Below are positions 17,426 through 26,693 of a stretch of 64,000 nucleotides of DNA, piece by piece. Position 1 is the first letter of the stretch, and each line of letters starts with the position of its first letter. The notes beneath the pieces were generated by a model, which made no database searches, was not told the DNA's origin, and saw only the letters and a program-made list of their open reading frames with translations. Origin of the DNA: UBA2882 sp051877575 (GTDB lineage: Bacteria; Bacillota; Clostridia; Lachnospirales; Lachnospiraceae); NCBI GenBank assembly GCA_051877575.1, contig JBJEJA010000046.1, positions 1 to 64,000 of the forward strand, in the 5' to 3' direction. Made by a program: the position numbers and the translations under genes.

Positions 17426-18523
17426 ATGAAACTCGGAATCGTGGGACTTCCCAACGTCGGGAAAAGTACATTGTTTAATTCATTGACAAAGGCAGGAGCG
17501 GAATCGGCAAACTATCCGTTCTGTACCATTGATCCTAATGTAGGTATTGTGCCTGTGCCGGATGAGAGATTAAAATTGTTAGGAGATATGTATCATTCCA
17601 AGAAGGTGACACCTGCAGTCATCGAATTTGTGGATATCGCGGGACTGGTAAAAGGCGCTTCCAAAGGGGAGGGGCTGGGAAACCAGTTTTTGAGCAATAT
17701 CCGCGAAGTGGATGCGATCATCCATGTGGTACGCTGTTTTGAAGATGCCAACGTTGTCCATGTGGACGGAAGCGTAGATCCTCTGCGCGACATTGAGACC
17801 ATTAATCTGGAGCTGATCTTTTCCGATATTGAGATTTTGGAAAGAAGGATTGCCAAGACATCCAAGGGAGCCAGAATGGACAAGACATTGGCGAAGGAAC
17901 TGGATCTTCTGCAGAGAGTCAAAGCACATCTGGAAAACGGAGAGTTGGCAATTACCTTTGAAACCGGCGACGAAGATGAACAGGCATGGTTTGCAGGCTA
18001 CAATCTGCTGACTGCAAAACCGGTCATCTTTGCGGCGAATGTATCCGAGGATGATCTGGCAGATGACGGCGCAACCAATGTACAGGTGGAAAAAGTACGG
18101 GAATATGCTGCAAAACAGGGCAGCGAGGTGTTTGTGATCTGTGCACAGATTGAGCAGGAAATTGCAGAACTGGATGATGATGAAAAGGCAATGTTTTTGG
18201 AAGATCTCGGATTAAAAGAGTCCGGTTTGGAAAAACTGATTAAAGCGTCTTACAAACTGCTCGGACTGATCAGCTATCTGACGGCTGGAGAAGATGAGAC
18301 CAGGGCATGGACCATCAAAGTGGGAACCAAAGCACCTCAGGCAGCCGGCAAGATCCACTCAGATTTTGAAAGAGGTTTCATCAAAGCGGAGGTAGTGAAT
18401 TATAAAGATCTGTTGGAACTTGGTTCTTTATCCGCCGCAAGAGAAAAGGGTCTTGTGGGCATGGAAGGAAAGGATTATGTGGTTCAGGACGGAGATGTGA
18501 TCCTGTTCCGCTTTAATGTATAA
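17426..18523 (+). CDS. ychF: Redox-regulated ATPase YchF (Obg family)
   Basis: YchF belongs to the Obg-like P-loop family but prefers ATP; it binds ribosomes and affects oxidative stress responses. GIVGLPNVGKSTLFNSL is the P-loop, VDIAGLVKGASKGEGLGN the G3 region, and a TGS domain forms the C terminus (TIKVGTKAPQAAGKIHSDFERGF). AGGAGG precedes the ATG. At 365 residues it is normal length. Confidence 0.95.
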   Translation: MKLGIVGLPNVGKSTLFNSLTKAGAESANYPFCTIDPNVGIVPVPDERLKLLGDMYHSKKVTPAVIEFVDIAGLVKGASKGEGLGNQFLSNIREVDAIIHVVRCFEDANVVHVDGSVDPLRDIETINLELIFSDIEILERRIAKTSKGARMDKTLAKELDLLQRVKAHLENGELAITFETGDEDEQAWFAGYNLLTAKPVIFAANVSEDDLADDGATNVQVEKVREYAAKQGSEVFVICAQIEQEIAELDDDEKAMFLEDLGLKESGLEKLIKASYKLLGLISYLTAGEDETRAWTIKVGTKAPQAAGKIHSDFERGFIKAEVVNYKDLLELGSLSAAREKGLVGMEGKDYVVQDGDVILFRFNV

Positions 18524-18541
18524 AAAGGAGCTTGAGAAAAA

Positions 18542-19480
18542 ATGGCAGATATTATGGGGAAAATGGATATTGCGTTTCCCAATCTTCATATTTACTTATC
18601 CAATGTGCCGAAGAGCATCTCGGTTTTTGGATTCGAAATCGCGTTTTACGGCATGATCATTGCACTGGGTGTATTTCTGGGATTTATGCTGGCTTCCAAG
18701 GAAGGAAAAAGGCTGGGACAGCCGGATGATCTCTGGTGGGATTTTATTGTCTGGGCAATTGTTTTTTCTGTGATTGGTGCCAGACTTTATTATGTGATAT
18801 TCTCATGGGACATGTACAAGGACAACCCAATGCAGATTTTCAATATCAGAAACGGAGGACTGGCCATTTACGGGGCGGTTATCGGCGGTATTCTGACATT
18901 GTATGTTTTTTCGAGGATTAAAAAACAATCCTTTCTCAGTATGGCAGATGCCGGTGTGTTCGGTTTGCTGCTCGGGCAGATTATCGGCCGCTGGGGGAAC
19001 TTTATGAACCGGGAATGCTTCGGCGGATATACGGACGGTCTGTTTGCCATGAGACTTCCCATAGAAATGGTCCGCTCATCGGATATTTCGCCGAATATTG
19101 CGGCACATATTGTGGAAGGAACCAATTATATTCAGGTGCATCCCACATTTTTGTATGAAAGCGGATTGAATTTGATCCTGCTCTTGGTGATGTGGGCTTA
19201 TCGAAAGCATAAAAAGTTCGATGGTGAAATGATTCTCTGGTATCTGGGCGGTTATGGCATTATTCGCTTTTTTGTGGAAGGTCTTCGGACGGATCAGCTT
19301 CAGATCGGTCAAACGGGCATTGCGGTATCTCAGATGCTGGGCGGCGGTTTGTTTGCGGCATCTCTGATCATATTGATTGTGATGCATATCCGTCTTCATA
19401 AAAGAGAAAAATTGCAGCTCACAGAGGGGAAAAGTGAGAAAGAGGCGGAAGAAATCGATACGGAAAGTAAAAATAATTAA
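18542..19480 (+). CDS. lgt: Prolipoprotein diacylglyceryl transferase
   Basis: Lgt moves a diacylglyceryl group from phosphatidylglycerol to the lipobox cysteine of prolipoproteins in the membrane. The 312-residue protein has about seven hydrophobic segments, the early FGFEIAFYGMIIALG segment and the Lgt signature GRWGNFMNRECFGG. HPTFLYES and FFVEGLRTDQL are conserved late motifs. AAGGAG lies before the ATG and ychF ends 18 bases upstream, so they are probably co-transcribed. The hydrophilic C-terminal tail (KSEKEAEEIDTESKNN) is longer than in many homologs. Confidence 0.95.
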   Translation: MADIMGKMDIAFPNLHIYLSNVPKSISVFGFEIAFYGMIIALGVFLGFMLASKEGKRLGQPDDLWWDFIVWAIVFSVIGARLYYVIFSWDMYKDNPMQIFNIRNGGLAIYGAVIGGILTLYVFSRIKKQSFLSMADAGVFGLLLGQIIGRWGNFMNRECFGGYTDGLFAMRLPIEMVRSSDISPNIAAHIVEGTNYIQVHPTFLYESGLNLILLLVMWAYRKHKKFDGEMILWYLGGYGIIRFFVEGLRTDQLQIGQTGIAVSQMLGGGLFAASLIILIVMHIRLHKREKLQLTEGKSEKEAEEIDTESKNN

Positions 19481-19569
19481 AAATTTTTTTGCTGTTTAAA
19501 ATTTGTGCAAAAACTATATTTTGATTTTGAATAAAACAAAAACACAATATCTTGTTGTGAAATGACAAA

Positions 19570-19604
19570 CGGCTTTGCAAAATCCTTGCAAAGCCGCTTT
19601 TTTT
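19570..19604 (+). terminator. Terminator after lgt
   Basis: CGGCTTTGCAA (19570-19580) and TTGCAAAGCCG (19586-19596) form an 11-bp perfect stem with a 5-nt loop, followed by seven T after one C. It isolates the dcw operon from lgt. Confidence 0.93.
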
Positions 19605-19629
19605 GCCACTTTTTAGCAAAAAAAATTTC

Positions 19630-19658
19630 TTGTCAAATCCCAAAAACTGGTCTATTAT
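19630..19658 (+). promoter_or_regulatory. Promoter of the dcw (mraZ) operon
   Basis: TTGTCA (19630-19635) and TATTAT (19653-19658) are separated by 17 bp. Transcription should start near 19665, exactly where the MraZ-type repeats begin. Confidence 0.75.
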
Positions 19659-19665
19659 TATTCAT

Positions 19666-19711
19666 AAGTGGTGGAAAGTGGTGGAAAGTGCCACAAAAAC
19701 CCAAAAAAGTG
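19666..19711 (+). promoter_or_regulatory. Phased AAGTG repeats, probable MraZ operator
   Basis: AAGTG occurs at 19666, 19676 and 19686, exactly 10 bp apart, each followed by G or C, with a fourth copy at 19707. MraZ proteins are known to bind short direct repeats at about one helical turn in front of their own operon (TGGGN in E. coli, AAAGTG in Mollicutes). Position at the start site of mraZ and sequence both fit autorepression. Confidence 0.75.
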
Positions 19712-19760
19712 GAAGATTGGTTTTGAAGGTGTTCCCAGGTGGTTTGGCAGGTGATGAAGT

Positions 19761-20192
19761 ATGTTCATGGGCGAGTACAACCATACAATAGATGCCAAGG
19801 GCAGACTGATCATTCCTTCCAAATTCCGGGATGCGCTCGGTAACGATTTTGTGGTTACCAAGGGATTGGAGGGGTGCCTTTTTGTGTTTGAAAAATATGA
19901 ATTTGACTCCTTCATCGATAAACTGAATGAAAAATCCGATTTGGAAGCCAAAGTACGTAAGATTAAGCGTTTTTTTATCTCGGGAGCGCAGGAAGTAGAA
20001 GTGGACAAGCAGGGGAGAATTCTGGTTCCTTCTGTATTGAGAGAGCATGCGTCATTGGAGAAAGATGTGGTATTTGCCGGGGTGGGCGGACACATCGAGA
20101 TCTGGGATAAGAATAAGTGGGAGGAGATTTCCGCTTATGATGACATTAACGATATCGCCGAGGAATTATCCTCCTTTGGTATTTCATTTTAG
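19761..20192 (+). CDS. mraZ: Transcriptional regulator MraZ
   Basis: MraZ is a ring-forming AbrB-fold DNA-binding protein that controls the dcw operon. The 143-residue protein has two tandem SpoVT-AbrB-like halves: GEYNHTIDAKGRLIIPSKFR and later AQEVEVDKQGRILVPSVLR, each with the DxxGR signature. ATG 19761 follows a weak GGCAGGTGA site; a second ATG two codons later is possible. The phased repeats just upstream are its likely binding site. Confidence 0.95.
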   Translation: MFMGEYNHTIDAKGRLIIPSKFRDALGNDFVVTKGLEGCLFVFEKYEFDSFIDKLNEKSDLEAKVRKIKRFFISGAQEVEVDKQGRILVPSVLREHASLEKDVVFAGVGGHIEIWDKNKWEEISAYDDINDIAEELSSFGISF

Positions 20193-20200
20193 GAGCGGTT

Positions 20201-21136
20201 ATGAATTTTTCACATAAATCGGTTTTGTTAAATGAGACAATTGAAGGATTACGGATCAAACCGGAAGGCGTCTACGTAGATGGGACGCTGGGCGGCGGCG
20301 GACATGCCGTTGAGGTTGTCAAACATCTGAAGGGACAGGGTCGATTTTTCGGTATCGATCAGGATGAAGCGGCGATTGAGGCGGCAGGCGAGAGATTAAA
20401 AGCATATTCCGAGAGAGTGACGATTATTCGGGACAATTATGAGAATGCGGTTTTGGATTTGAAAAAGGCAGGCATTACCGGAGCGGATGGGATTGTGCTG
20501 GATCTTGGGGTATCGTCTTATCAGCTTGATACCGTGGAGAGAGGTTTTTCCTATAAGTATGACACGGCGTTGGACATGCGGATGGATACTCGCCAGACTC
20601 TGAGTGCAAAGGAAATTGTCAATGAATATTCCCAGACGGATCTTGCGAGGATCATCAGGGATTACGGAGAGGATAAGTTTGCCAACAATATTGCAAAGCA
20701 TATTGTAAAAGCAAGGAAAGAACAGCTCATTGAGACTACGTTTCAATTGAATGAAATCATAAAGGCGGCGATACCCGCCAAGATGCGTGCGGAAGGCGGA
20801 CATCCTTCCAAAAGAACATTCCAGGCAATCCGCATTGAATGTAACCGGGAATTGGAAGTCCTAAAGAATTCTCTGGAGGAAATGATCACATTTTTGAATC
20901 CGGGAGGCAGAATTTGCATCATTACCTTTCATTCATTGGAGGACCGGATTGTAAAATCCGCATTTAAGAAACAGGAGAATCCATGTACCTGTCCACCGAA
21001 TTTTCCGGTCTGTATGTGTGGAAAAAAGCCTTTGGGCAGGGTGATTACGAGAAAGCCGATTTTACCGTCGGCAGAAGAACTGGAAGAAAACAGCCGTTCC
21101 AAAAGTGCAAAATTAAGAATATTTGAACGTACATAA
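20201..21136 (+). CDS. rsmH: 16S rRNA (cytosine-N4)-methyltransferase RsmH
   Basis: RsmH (MraW) makes N4-methylcytidine at C1402 of 16S rRNA. HKSVLLNETIEGL, the SAM site DGTLGGGGHAVE, and the C-terminal HSLEDRIVK and PSAEELEENSRSKSAKLRI segments are typical. A cysteine group, CTCPPNFPVCMCGKKPLG, is as in other Clostridia. AGGAG lies before the ATG, nine bases after mraZ. Length 311 is normal. Confidence 0.96.
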   Translation: MNFSHKSVLLNETIEGLRIKPEGVYVDGTLGGGGHAVEVVKHLKGQGRFFGIDQDEAAIEAAGERLKAYSERVTIIRDNYENAVLDLKKAGITGADGIVLDLGVSSYQLDTVERGFSYKYDTALDMRMDTRQTLSAKEIVNEYSQTDLARIIRDYGEDKFANNIAKHIVKARKEQLIETTFQLNEIIKAAIPAKMRAEGGHPSKRTFQAIRIECNRELEVLKNSLEEMITFLNPGGRICIITFHSLEDRIVKSAFKKQENPCTCPPNFPVCMCGKKPLGRVITRKPILPSAEELEENSRSKSAKLRIFERT

Positions 21137-21189
21137 TCGGAATGGTTTTTGGAAAAATAGAAAAAGTAAAAAGTTTGTGAGGGAACAAT

Positions 21190-21693
21190 ATGAGCAACAG
21201 ATATGAAAGAACAGACCGTACATACAGTAAGAGCAGAAGCTACGGAAGAAGTGGCGGTTATGGGGAATATTATATAGACGGTTCGGCAGTCAGAAAGATC
21301 GATGTCAGAAAAGAGATAGAGCAGGCACCGATTACAAGGACAAGCCATGCGGTACGGAGAAATCGCGAGAAAGCCGCACATATGAATTTGGGATATGTGG
21401 CATTTTTGGCGCTGGCGCTTTGTGTCGCTTCGGTGGTTCTGATCGGCTATATCAGGTTACAGGCCGAGAATACCACAGCGTTGGAGACAATTGCACAAAA
21501 GGAAAGCCAGTTAAATTCTATGCGGCTTGCCAATGATGAAGAATACAGTAGGATTCTTTCCTCTGTTGATCTGGAATATGTGAAGGATGTGGCAATCAAC
21601 GAATTGGGGATGCAGTATGCAGAAGAAGGACAGATTGTGGAAGTACAGACGCAGGGCGATGATTATGTAAGACAGTATCAGGATATGCCGTAA
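21190..21693 (+). CDS. ftsL: FtsL-like cell division protein
   Basis: The 167-residue protein has a basic, Ser/Tyr/Arg-rich cytoplasmic N terminus (about 65 residues), one transmembrane helix (FLALALCVASVVLIGYI), then a heptad-type periplasmic-side helix (RLQAENTTALETIAQKESQL). This topology, and its place between rsmH and the transpeptidases, match FtsL, which bridges FtsQ/DivIB and DivIC. Sequence similarity in this family is low, so the name rests on position and topology. Confidence 0.8.
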   Translation: MSNRYERTDRTYSKSRSYGRSGGYGEYYIDGSAVRKIDVRKEIEQAPITRTSHAVRRNREKAAHMNLGYVAFLALALCVASVVLIGYIRLQAENTTALETIAQKESQLNSMRLANDEEYSRILSSVDLEYVKDVAINELGMQYAEEGQIVEVQTQGDDYVRQYQDMP

Positions 21694-21705
21694 GGTGGTG
21701 CGAGA

Positions 21706-23880
21706 GTGAGAAATAATGGAAGAAAATCTCCGCAGCAGGAGAATAAAACGCAAGCTAAAAAATTTTCCGTTAAAATGCAAAAGAAGCTGGTAGTGTTATT
21801 TCTGATAATACTGCTGGCTTTCGTTGCGTTGAGTATCCGGTTGATTTTCATTAATAAGGAAAACGGAGAAAATTACAAAAAGCAGATTTTGTCCCAGCAG
21901 AATTATGTCAGTACCGTGCTGCCCTTTAAACGCGGGGATATTCTGGATGCACAGGGAAGCAAACTGGCATACAGTGAGAAAGTATATAATCTGGTCATCG
22001 ACTCGGATGTCATCAACAAGGTAGAGGGTTCTCTGGAGCCGACGCTTGCAGCCATTGATGCCTGTTTTGATGTGGATATTGATGCACTGCGTACTTATAT
22101 TACAACCAATACCAATAATAAATATTATGTATTGTTAAAGCAGTTGACATATGATGAAATTGCCCCTTTTGTGGAGATGCAGAATAATCCCGGGGAATAT
22201 CCGAATATTAAGGGTGTCTGGTTTGAAGAAGAATATAAACGCATCTATCCTTACGGAACGCTGGCATGCGATGCAATCGGCTTTACCACCGCGGATAATG
22301 TGGGGACCTTCGGTCTGGAAGAATATTACAATGATATCTTAAACGGAATCAACGGAAGAGAGTACGGATATATGACGGAAGATTCCAATCTGGAGCGGAG
22401 CACAAAGGCTGCCGAGGACGGGAAAACCATTGTTACGACAATCGATGCCAATATACAGAGTATTGTGGAAAAATATGTAGCCCAGTGGAATCATGAGCAT
22501 GAAGGAGCCAATGCATATCGTTCGGGCGAATTGGGAAGCTATAATACAGGGGTCATTGTGATGGACCCCAAGAGCGGTGAGGTACTTGCCATGGCGGGGT
22601 ATCCGGCGTTTGACCTGAACAATCCCCGGACTTTGAGCGGAAACGGACTATATACGGATGAAGAGATTGCAGCCATGGATGAGGAAACCTATTATGAGGC
22701 ATTGAATGAGCTCTGGAGAAACTTCTGTATTTCCGACACTTACGAACCGGGATCCACGGCAAAATCGCTGACTGTATCCATGGCACTGGACAGCGGTGCA
22801 ATCAATGGAACGGAAACCTATTACTGCGGCGGTTCTCTTGAGGTGGGCGGACATACGATTCACTGTCATAACAGGCTTGGACATGATACCCTGACCGTGT
22901 CGGGAGCGTTGGAACAATCCTGTAATGTGGCATTGATGCAGATCGGCAGCGCTATAGGAAAAGATACTTTTATGGAGTATTTGTCCAATTTCAATATGGG
23001 ATTAAAGACCAATATCGACCTGGCCGGGGAAGCGAGGACGGATACTTTGATTTATGATCCGGAACAGATGGTAAGTTCGGACCTGGCCATATCCACATTC
23101 GGACAGGGATATAACGTTACCATGATCCAGATGGCGGCAGCATTCTGTTCCATTATTAACGGCGGTTATTATTATCAGCCTCATATGGTCAAGGAAATCC
23201 GCAATCCGGACGGCAGTACGGTGGAAAAAATCGAGCCGCGTGTGTTGAAGCAGACGATTTCGGAGAGCACTTCGGAGCAGATGCGGGAATATTTATTTAA
23301 TGTCTGCAACGTGGGAACCGGTAAAACGGCTGTCCCGGCAGGATATTTTATCGGCGGTAAAACAGGTACAGCCGAAATGTATCCCCGTAAAACGGGAAAC
23401 TATGTGGTTTCTTTTATCGGATTTGCTCCGGTGGACGATCCGCAGGTCGTGATCTATGTGGTAATTGACAGACCCAACGTAGACAGCCAGCCGCATTCTT
23501 CGTTTGCACAGGAAATTGCCCAAAACATTCTGACAGAAATTTTGCCTTATATGCAGATATTCAGAACAGAGGAAATTTCCGAGGAGGATGAACAGCATTT
23601 AAGAGAGCTGGGAATCATTTCGGGAGGACAGCAGACAGAAGAACCTACGGAAGGCGGAGACGGTAATGGAGACGGCGGGCAGGAAGGCACAGAAAATGAA
23701 AAGCAGAAGCCTAAAGTGGATCCGGATACGGGCTATGTCATAGATCCCAATACGGGAGAAATGCTTGATCCGGAGACTTATTCACCGGTCGATCCGACGG
23801 CCTCCGACCTGGGCGGCGTGGGAGCACTGGTGGATGAAAGCGCCAGCGTCCATGTCGATGAAAGAGATGTACAGGAATAA
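21706..23880 (+). CDS. Class B penicillin-binding protein (FtsI/PBP2-type transpeptidase)
   Basis: This transpeptidase cross-links septal peptidoglycan outside the membrane. It has one N-terminal transmembrane helix (LVVLFLIILLAFVALSIRL), a pedestal domain and the transpeptidase motifs S350-T-A-K353, S405-C-N407 and K552-T-G554. After the catalytic domain comes a low-complexity, acidic and glycine-rich tail of roughly 100 residues with no PASTA domain. It starts with GTG after AAGGTGG. A second transpeptidase gene follows, so one may serve vegetative division and the other sporulation; which is which cannot be told from sequence alone. Confidence 0.92.
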   Translation: MRNNGRKSPQQENKTQAKKFSVKMQKKLVVLFLIILLAFVALSIRLIFINKENGENYKKQILSQQNYVSTVLPFKRGDILDAQGSKLAYSEKVYNLVIDSDVINKVEGSLEPTLAAIDACFDVDIDALRTYITTNTNNKYYVLLKQLTYDEIAPFVEMQNNPGEYPNIKGVWFEEEYKRIYPYGTLACDAIGFTTADNVGTFGLEEYYNDILNGINGREYGYMTEDSNLERSTKAAEDGKTIVTTIDANIQSIVEKYVAQWNHEHEGANAYRSGELGSYNTGVIVMDPKSGEVLAMAGYPAFDLNNPRTLSGNGLYTDEEIAAMDEETYYEALNELWRNFCISDTYEPGSTAKSLTVSMALDSGAINGTETYYCGGSLEVGGHTIHCHNRLGHDTLTVSGALEQSCNVALMQIGSAIGKDTFMEYLSNFNMGLKTNIDLAGEARTDTLIYDPEQMVSSDLAISTFGQGYNVTMIQMAAAFCSIINGGYYYQPHMVKEIRNPDGSTVEKIEPRVLKQTISESTSEQMREYLFNVCNVGTGKTAVPAGYFIGGKTGTAEMYPRKTGNYVVSFIGFAPVDDPQVVIYVVIDRPNVDSQPHSSFAQEIAQNILTEILPYMQIFRTEEISEEDEQHLRELGIISGGQQTEEPTEGGDGNGDGGQEGTENEKQKPKVDPDTGYVIDPNTGEMLDPETYSPVDPTASDLGGVGALVDESASVHVDERDVQE

Positions 23881-23922
23881 CCTTTCGGGAAATCTAATAG
23901 ATTAGTATAAAGAAAATACCGG

Positions 23923-25677
23923 GTGAATTTCTTGAAAGGGTATCAGACATATCATAAAAAGAAAATCGTATTTGTGTTTTTTGCAGTGGTCCTTATGATG
24001 ATCGGGCTGACCGGAAGGATTTTTTATCTGATGGTTTTTTGCTCCGAATATTATTCGGAGAAGGCGTTGGAACTTCATGAAAGGGAACGGGATATCAAAG
24101 CTGCAAGAGGCAGGATACTGGATCGGAACGGTGTGGTATTAGCCGACAACAGGACGGTATGTACCGTTTCGGTCATTCATTCCCAGATACAGGACCCGGA
24201 TGCGGTAGTAGAAGTGCTATCGGAAAAACTGGGAATGGATGCGGAGACCGTGCGGAAAAAGGTGGAAAAAGTATCTTCCATAGAACGTATCAGAAGCAAT
24301 GTGGACAAAGCGGTCGGAGATGAAATCAGAGAGTGCAATCTGGCAGGGGTAAAAGTGGATGAGGATTACAAACGCTTTTATCCCTATTCAACGCTTGCCA
24401 GCAAGGTGCTGGGGTTTACGGGCGGAGATAATCAGGGGATTCTGGGATTGGAAGTCAAATACGAAGACTATCTGAGAGGAACCGACGGCACCATATTGAC
24501 AATCACCGATGCCAAAGGGGTGGAGATCGATGCGGCGGGAGAGGGCAGAATTGAACCTGTTGCCGGAAATGATCTGACCCTGAGTCTGGATATGAATATC
24601 CAAAGCTACGCAACCCAGCTCGCGAAGCAGGCAATGGAGGCCAAGGAAGCGGACAGCGTTTCCATCATTGTGATGAATCCCCAAAACGGAGAAATTCTTG
24701 CAATGGTCAATGTGCCGGAATATGATTTGAATAACCCGTTCGATCTGCAGGGTGTCTACGGAGATAAAACGGCGGAAGTGCTGGCTACGGTTTCCGGAAA
24801 TACCATAGAAGCGGCAAACAGGATGTGGAGAAACGGTTGTATTAACGATACTTACGAACCCGGGTCCACCTTCAAGGTCATTACGGCCGCCGCAGGGTTA
24901 GAATCCGGTGTTGTAACGCTTGAGGATCAGTTTACCTGTCCCGGTTACTGTATTGTGGAGGACCGCAAGATCAGATGCCATAAAACACAGGGGCACGGGG
25001 CCGAAAGTTTCCTGACGGCAACGATGAATTCCTGTAATCCGGTGTTTGTAAATGTGGGATTACGGGTAGGGGTTGACAGATATTACGGATATTTCCAACA
25101 ATTTGGGTTACTGGAAAAAACCGGAGTGGATCTGCCGGGAGAAGCGGCGACGATCATGCACAAAAAAGAAGATATGGGACTTGTGGAACTGGCAACGGTT
25201 TCCTTCGGACAGTCCTTTCAGATTACACCCATACAGCTGATTACAACCATCAGCTCGCTGGTCAACGGTGGGAAAAGAGTAACACCCCATCTGGCAGCAT
25301 ATACGACAGATCCTGTCAGCGGAAATATCCGGCAGTTTGACTATGAGATACAGGAGGGTATCATATCGGAGGAAACATCTGCCACTTTGCGCTATATGTT
25401 GGAAAAGGTAGTATCGGAAGGCGGAGGAAAAAAGGCATATATTGAAGGGTACTCCATTGGCGGAAAAACAGCTACCAGTCAGACGCTTCCCAGAGGAAGC
25501 GGCAAGTATATCGCCTCGTTTATCGGTTTTGAGCCTGCGGAAGATCCGCAGATTATAGCACTGGCAATTATCAACAATCCCCAGGGAGTCTATTACGGGG
25601 GACAGATTGCGGCTCCCGTTGTAAAAAAACTGTTTGAAAATATTCTTCCCTATTTGGAGGGAATCCAGTATAATTAA
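23923..25677 (+). CDS. Class B penicillin-binding protein (SpoVD/FtsI-like) with a KTA motif
   Basis: The second transpeptidase, 584 residues, has an N-terminal transmembrane helix (IVFVFFAVVLMMIGLTGRIF), a dimerisation/pedestal domain and motifs S315-T-F-K318 and S370-C-N372. The third motif reads K515-T-A517 where K-T-G is the rule. The glycine normally faces the beta-lactam or stem peptide, so alanine there may alter substrate or drug binding. No PASTA domain is present, unlike B. subtilis SpoVD. The GTG start has only a weak ribosome binding site. Its neighbours mraY and the SEDS gene suggest a transpeptidase-glycosyltransferase pair. Confidence 0.9.
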   Translation: MNFLKGYQTYHKKKIVFVFFAVVLMMIGLTGRIFYLMVFCSEYYSEKALELHERERDIKAARGRILDRNGVVLADNRTVCTVSVIHSQIQDPDAVVEVLSEKLGMDAETVRKKVEKVSSIERIRSNVDKAVGDEIRECNLAGVKVDEDYKRFYPYSTLASKVLGFTGGDNQGILGLEVKYEDYLRGTDGTILTITDAKGVEIDAAGEGRIEPVAGNDLTLSLDMNIQSYATQLAKQAMEAKEADSVSIIVMNPQNGEILAMVNVPEYDLNNPFDLQGVYGDKTAEVLATVSGNTIEAANRMWRNGCINDTYEPGSTFKVITAAAGLESGVVTLEDQFTCPGYCIVEDRKIRCHKTQGHGAESFLTATMNSCNPVFVNVGLRVGVDRYYGYFQQFGLLEKTGVDLPGEAATIMHKKEDMGLVELATVSFGQSFQITPIQLITTISSLVNGGKRVTPHLAAYTTDPVSGNIRQFDYEIQEGIISEETSATLRYMLEKVVSEGGGKKAYIEGYSIGGKTATSQTLPRGSGKYIASFIGFEPAEDPQIIALAIINNPQGVYYGGQIAAPVVKKLFENILPYLEGIQYN

Positions 25678-25707
25678 CTGTGGATAAACGGAAAGGACAT
25701 CAAAGAA

Positions 25708-26664
25708 ATGTATCAGGAAATTGTTGTACCAACATTAATATCATTTGCAATCAGTGTTATTCTGGGACCGATTTTGATCCCGTTTCTGCGCCGGCTTAAA
25801 GTAGGGCAGACGGTTCGGGATGAGGGGCCCAAGACGCATCTGCAAAAAACCGGGACGCCTACCATGGGCGGGCTGTTGATCTTGACGTCCATGACGATCA
25901 CTTCATTGCTTTATATGAAGAAATATCCGGATATTATGCCCATTTTGTTTTTGACTCTCGGTTTCGGTCTGATCGGTTTTCTGGATGATTATATCAAGGT
26001 TGTATTAAAACGCTCCATGGGACTTCGGGCATGGCAGAAATTCGGATTGCAGATTATTGTGACCGGCGTTTTTGCTTTTTATCTGTATCATTATACGGAT
26101 GTGGGGCTTGCATGGAGAATACCGTTTATGTCAGGAAAATATGTGGACTTTGGAGTGTTTAATATTCCGCTGATTTTTCTGGTCGTGCTCGGAACGGTAA
26201 ACGGAACCAATTTTACGGATGGACTGGATGGTCTTGCAACCAGTGTCACCATTCTGGTAGCGACATTTTTTACGGTATGTGCCATCGGTCTTGGTGCACA
26301 GATTACTCCGATTACCTGTGCGGCAGTCGGTGCATTGCTGGGATTTCTGTTGTTTAACGGCTATCCTGCCAGTGTCTTTATGGGAGATACGGGATCACTT
26401 GCTTTGGGCGGCTTCGTAGCTGCCTGTGCCTATATGATGCAGCTGCAGTTGTTTCTGGTCATTGTAGGTTTCATTTATGTGGCTGAGGTGGCAAGCGTTA
26501 TCATCCAGGTATCTTATTTTAAACTGACGGGTGGAAAAAGAATATTTAAAATGGCACCGATTCATCATCATTTTGAATTGTGCGGATGGAAGGAAACGAA
26601 GGTTGTCAGCGTTTTCTCCATTGTAACAGCCATTTTATGTCTGATCGGTTTTCTGGCGCTCTGA
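25708..26664 (+). CDS. mraY: Phospho-N-acetylmuramoyl-pentapeptide transferase
   Basis: MraY makes lipid I by moving phospho-MurNAc-pentapeptide to undecaprenyl phosphate. The 318-residue membrane protein has about ten hydrophobic segments. GPKTHLQKTGTPTMGG, the aspartates in FLDDYIKV, NFTDGLDGLATS, GYPASVFMGDTGSLALGG and the PIHHHFEL motif match the family. It lies 30 bases after the second transpeptidase and before the SEDS gene, with no murD in between. Confidence 0.96.
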   Translation: MYQEIVVPTLISFAISVILGPILIPFLRRLKVGQTVRDEGPKTHLQKTGTPTMGGLLILTSMTITSLLYMKKYPDIMPILFLTLGFGLIGFLDDYIKVVLKRSMGLRAWQKFGLQIIVTGVFAFYLYHYTDVGLAWRIPFMSGKYVDFGVFNIPLIFLVVLGTVNGTNFTDGLDGLATSVTILVATFFTVCAIGLGAQITPITCAAVGALLGFLLFNGYPASVFMGDTGSLALGGFVAACAYMMQLQLFLVIVGFIYVAEVASVIIQVSYFKLTGGKRIFKMAPIHHHFELCGWKETKVVSVFSIVTAILCLIGFLAL

Positions 26665-26693
26665 TGAAACAAAAATGAAAAGGGGAATGGGTC

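Noticed and set aside
19542..19557. Sequence ACACAATATCTTGTTG resembling an NrdR box upstream of mraZ
   Set aside because: There is only one copy, no ribonucleotide reductase gene is near, and it precedes the lgt terminator.
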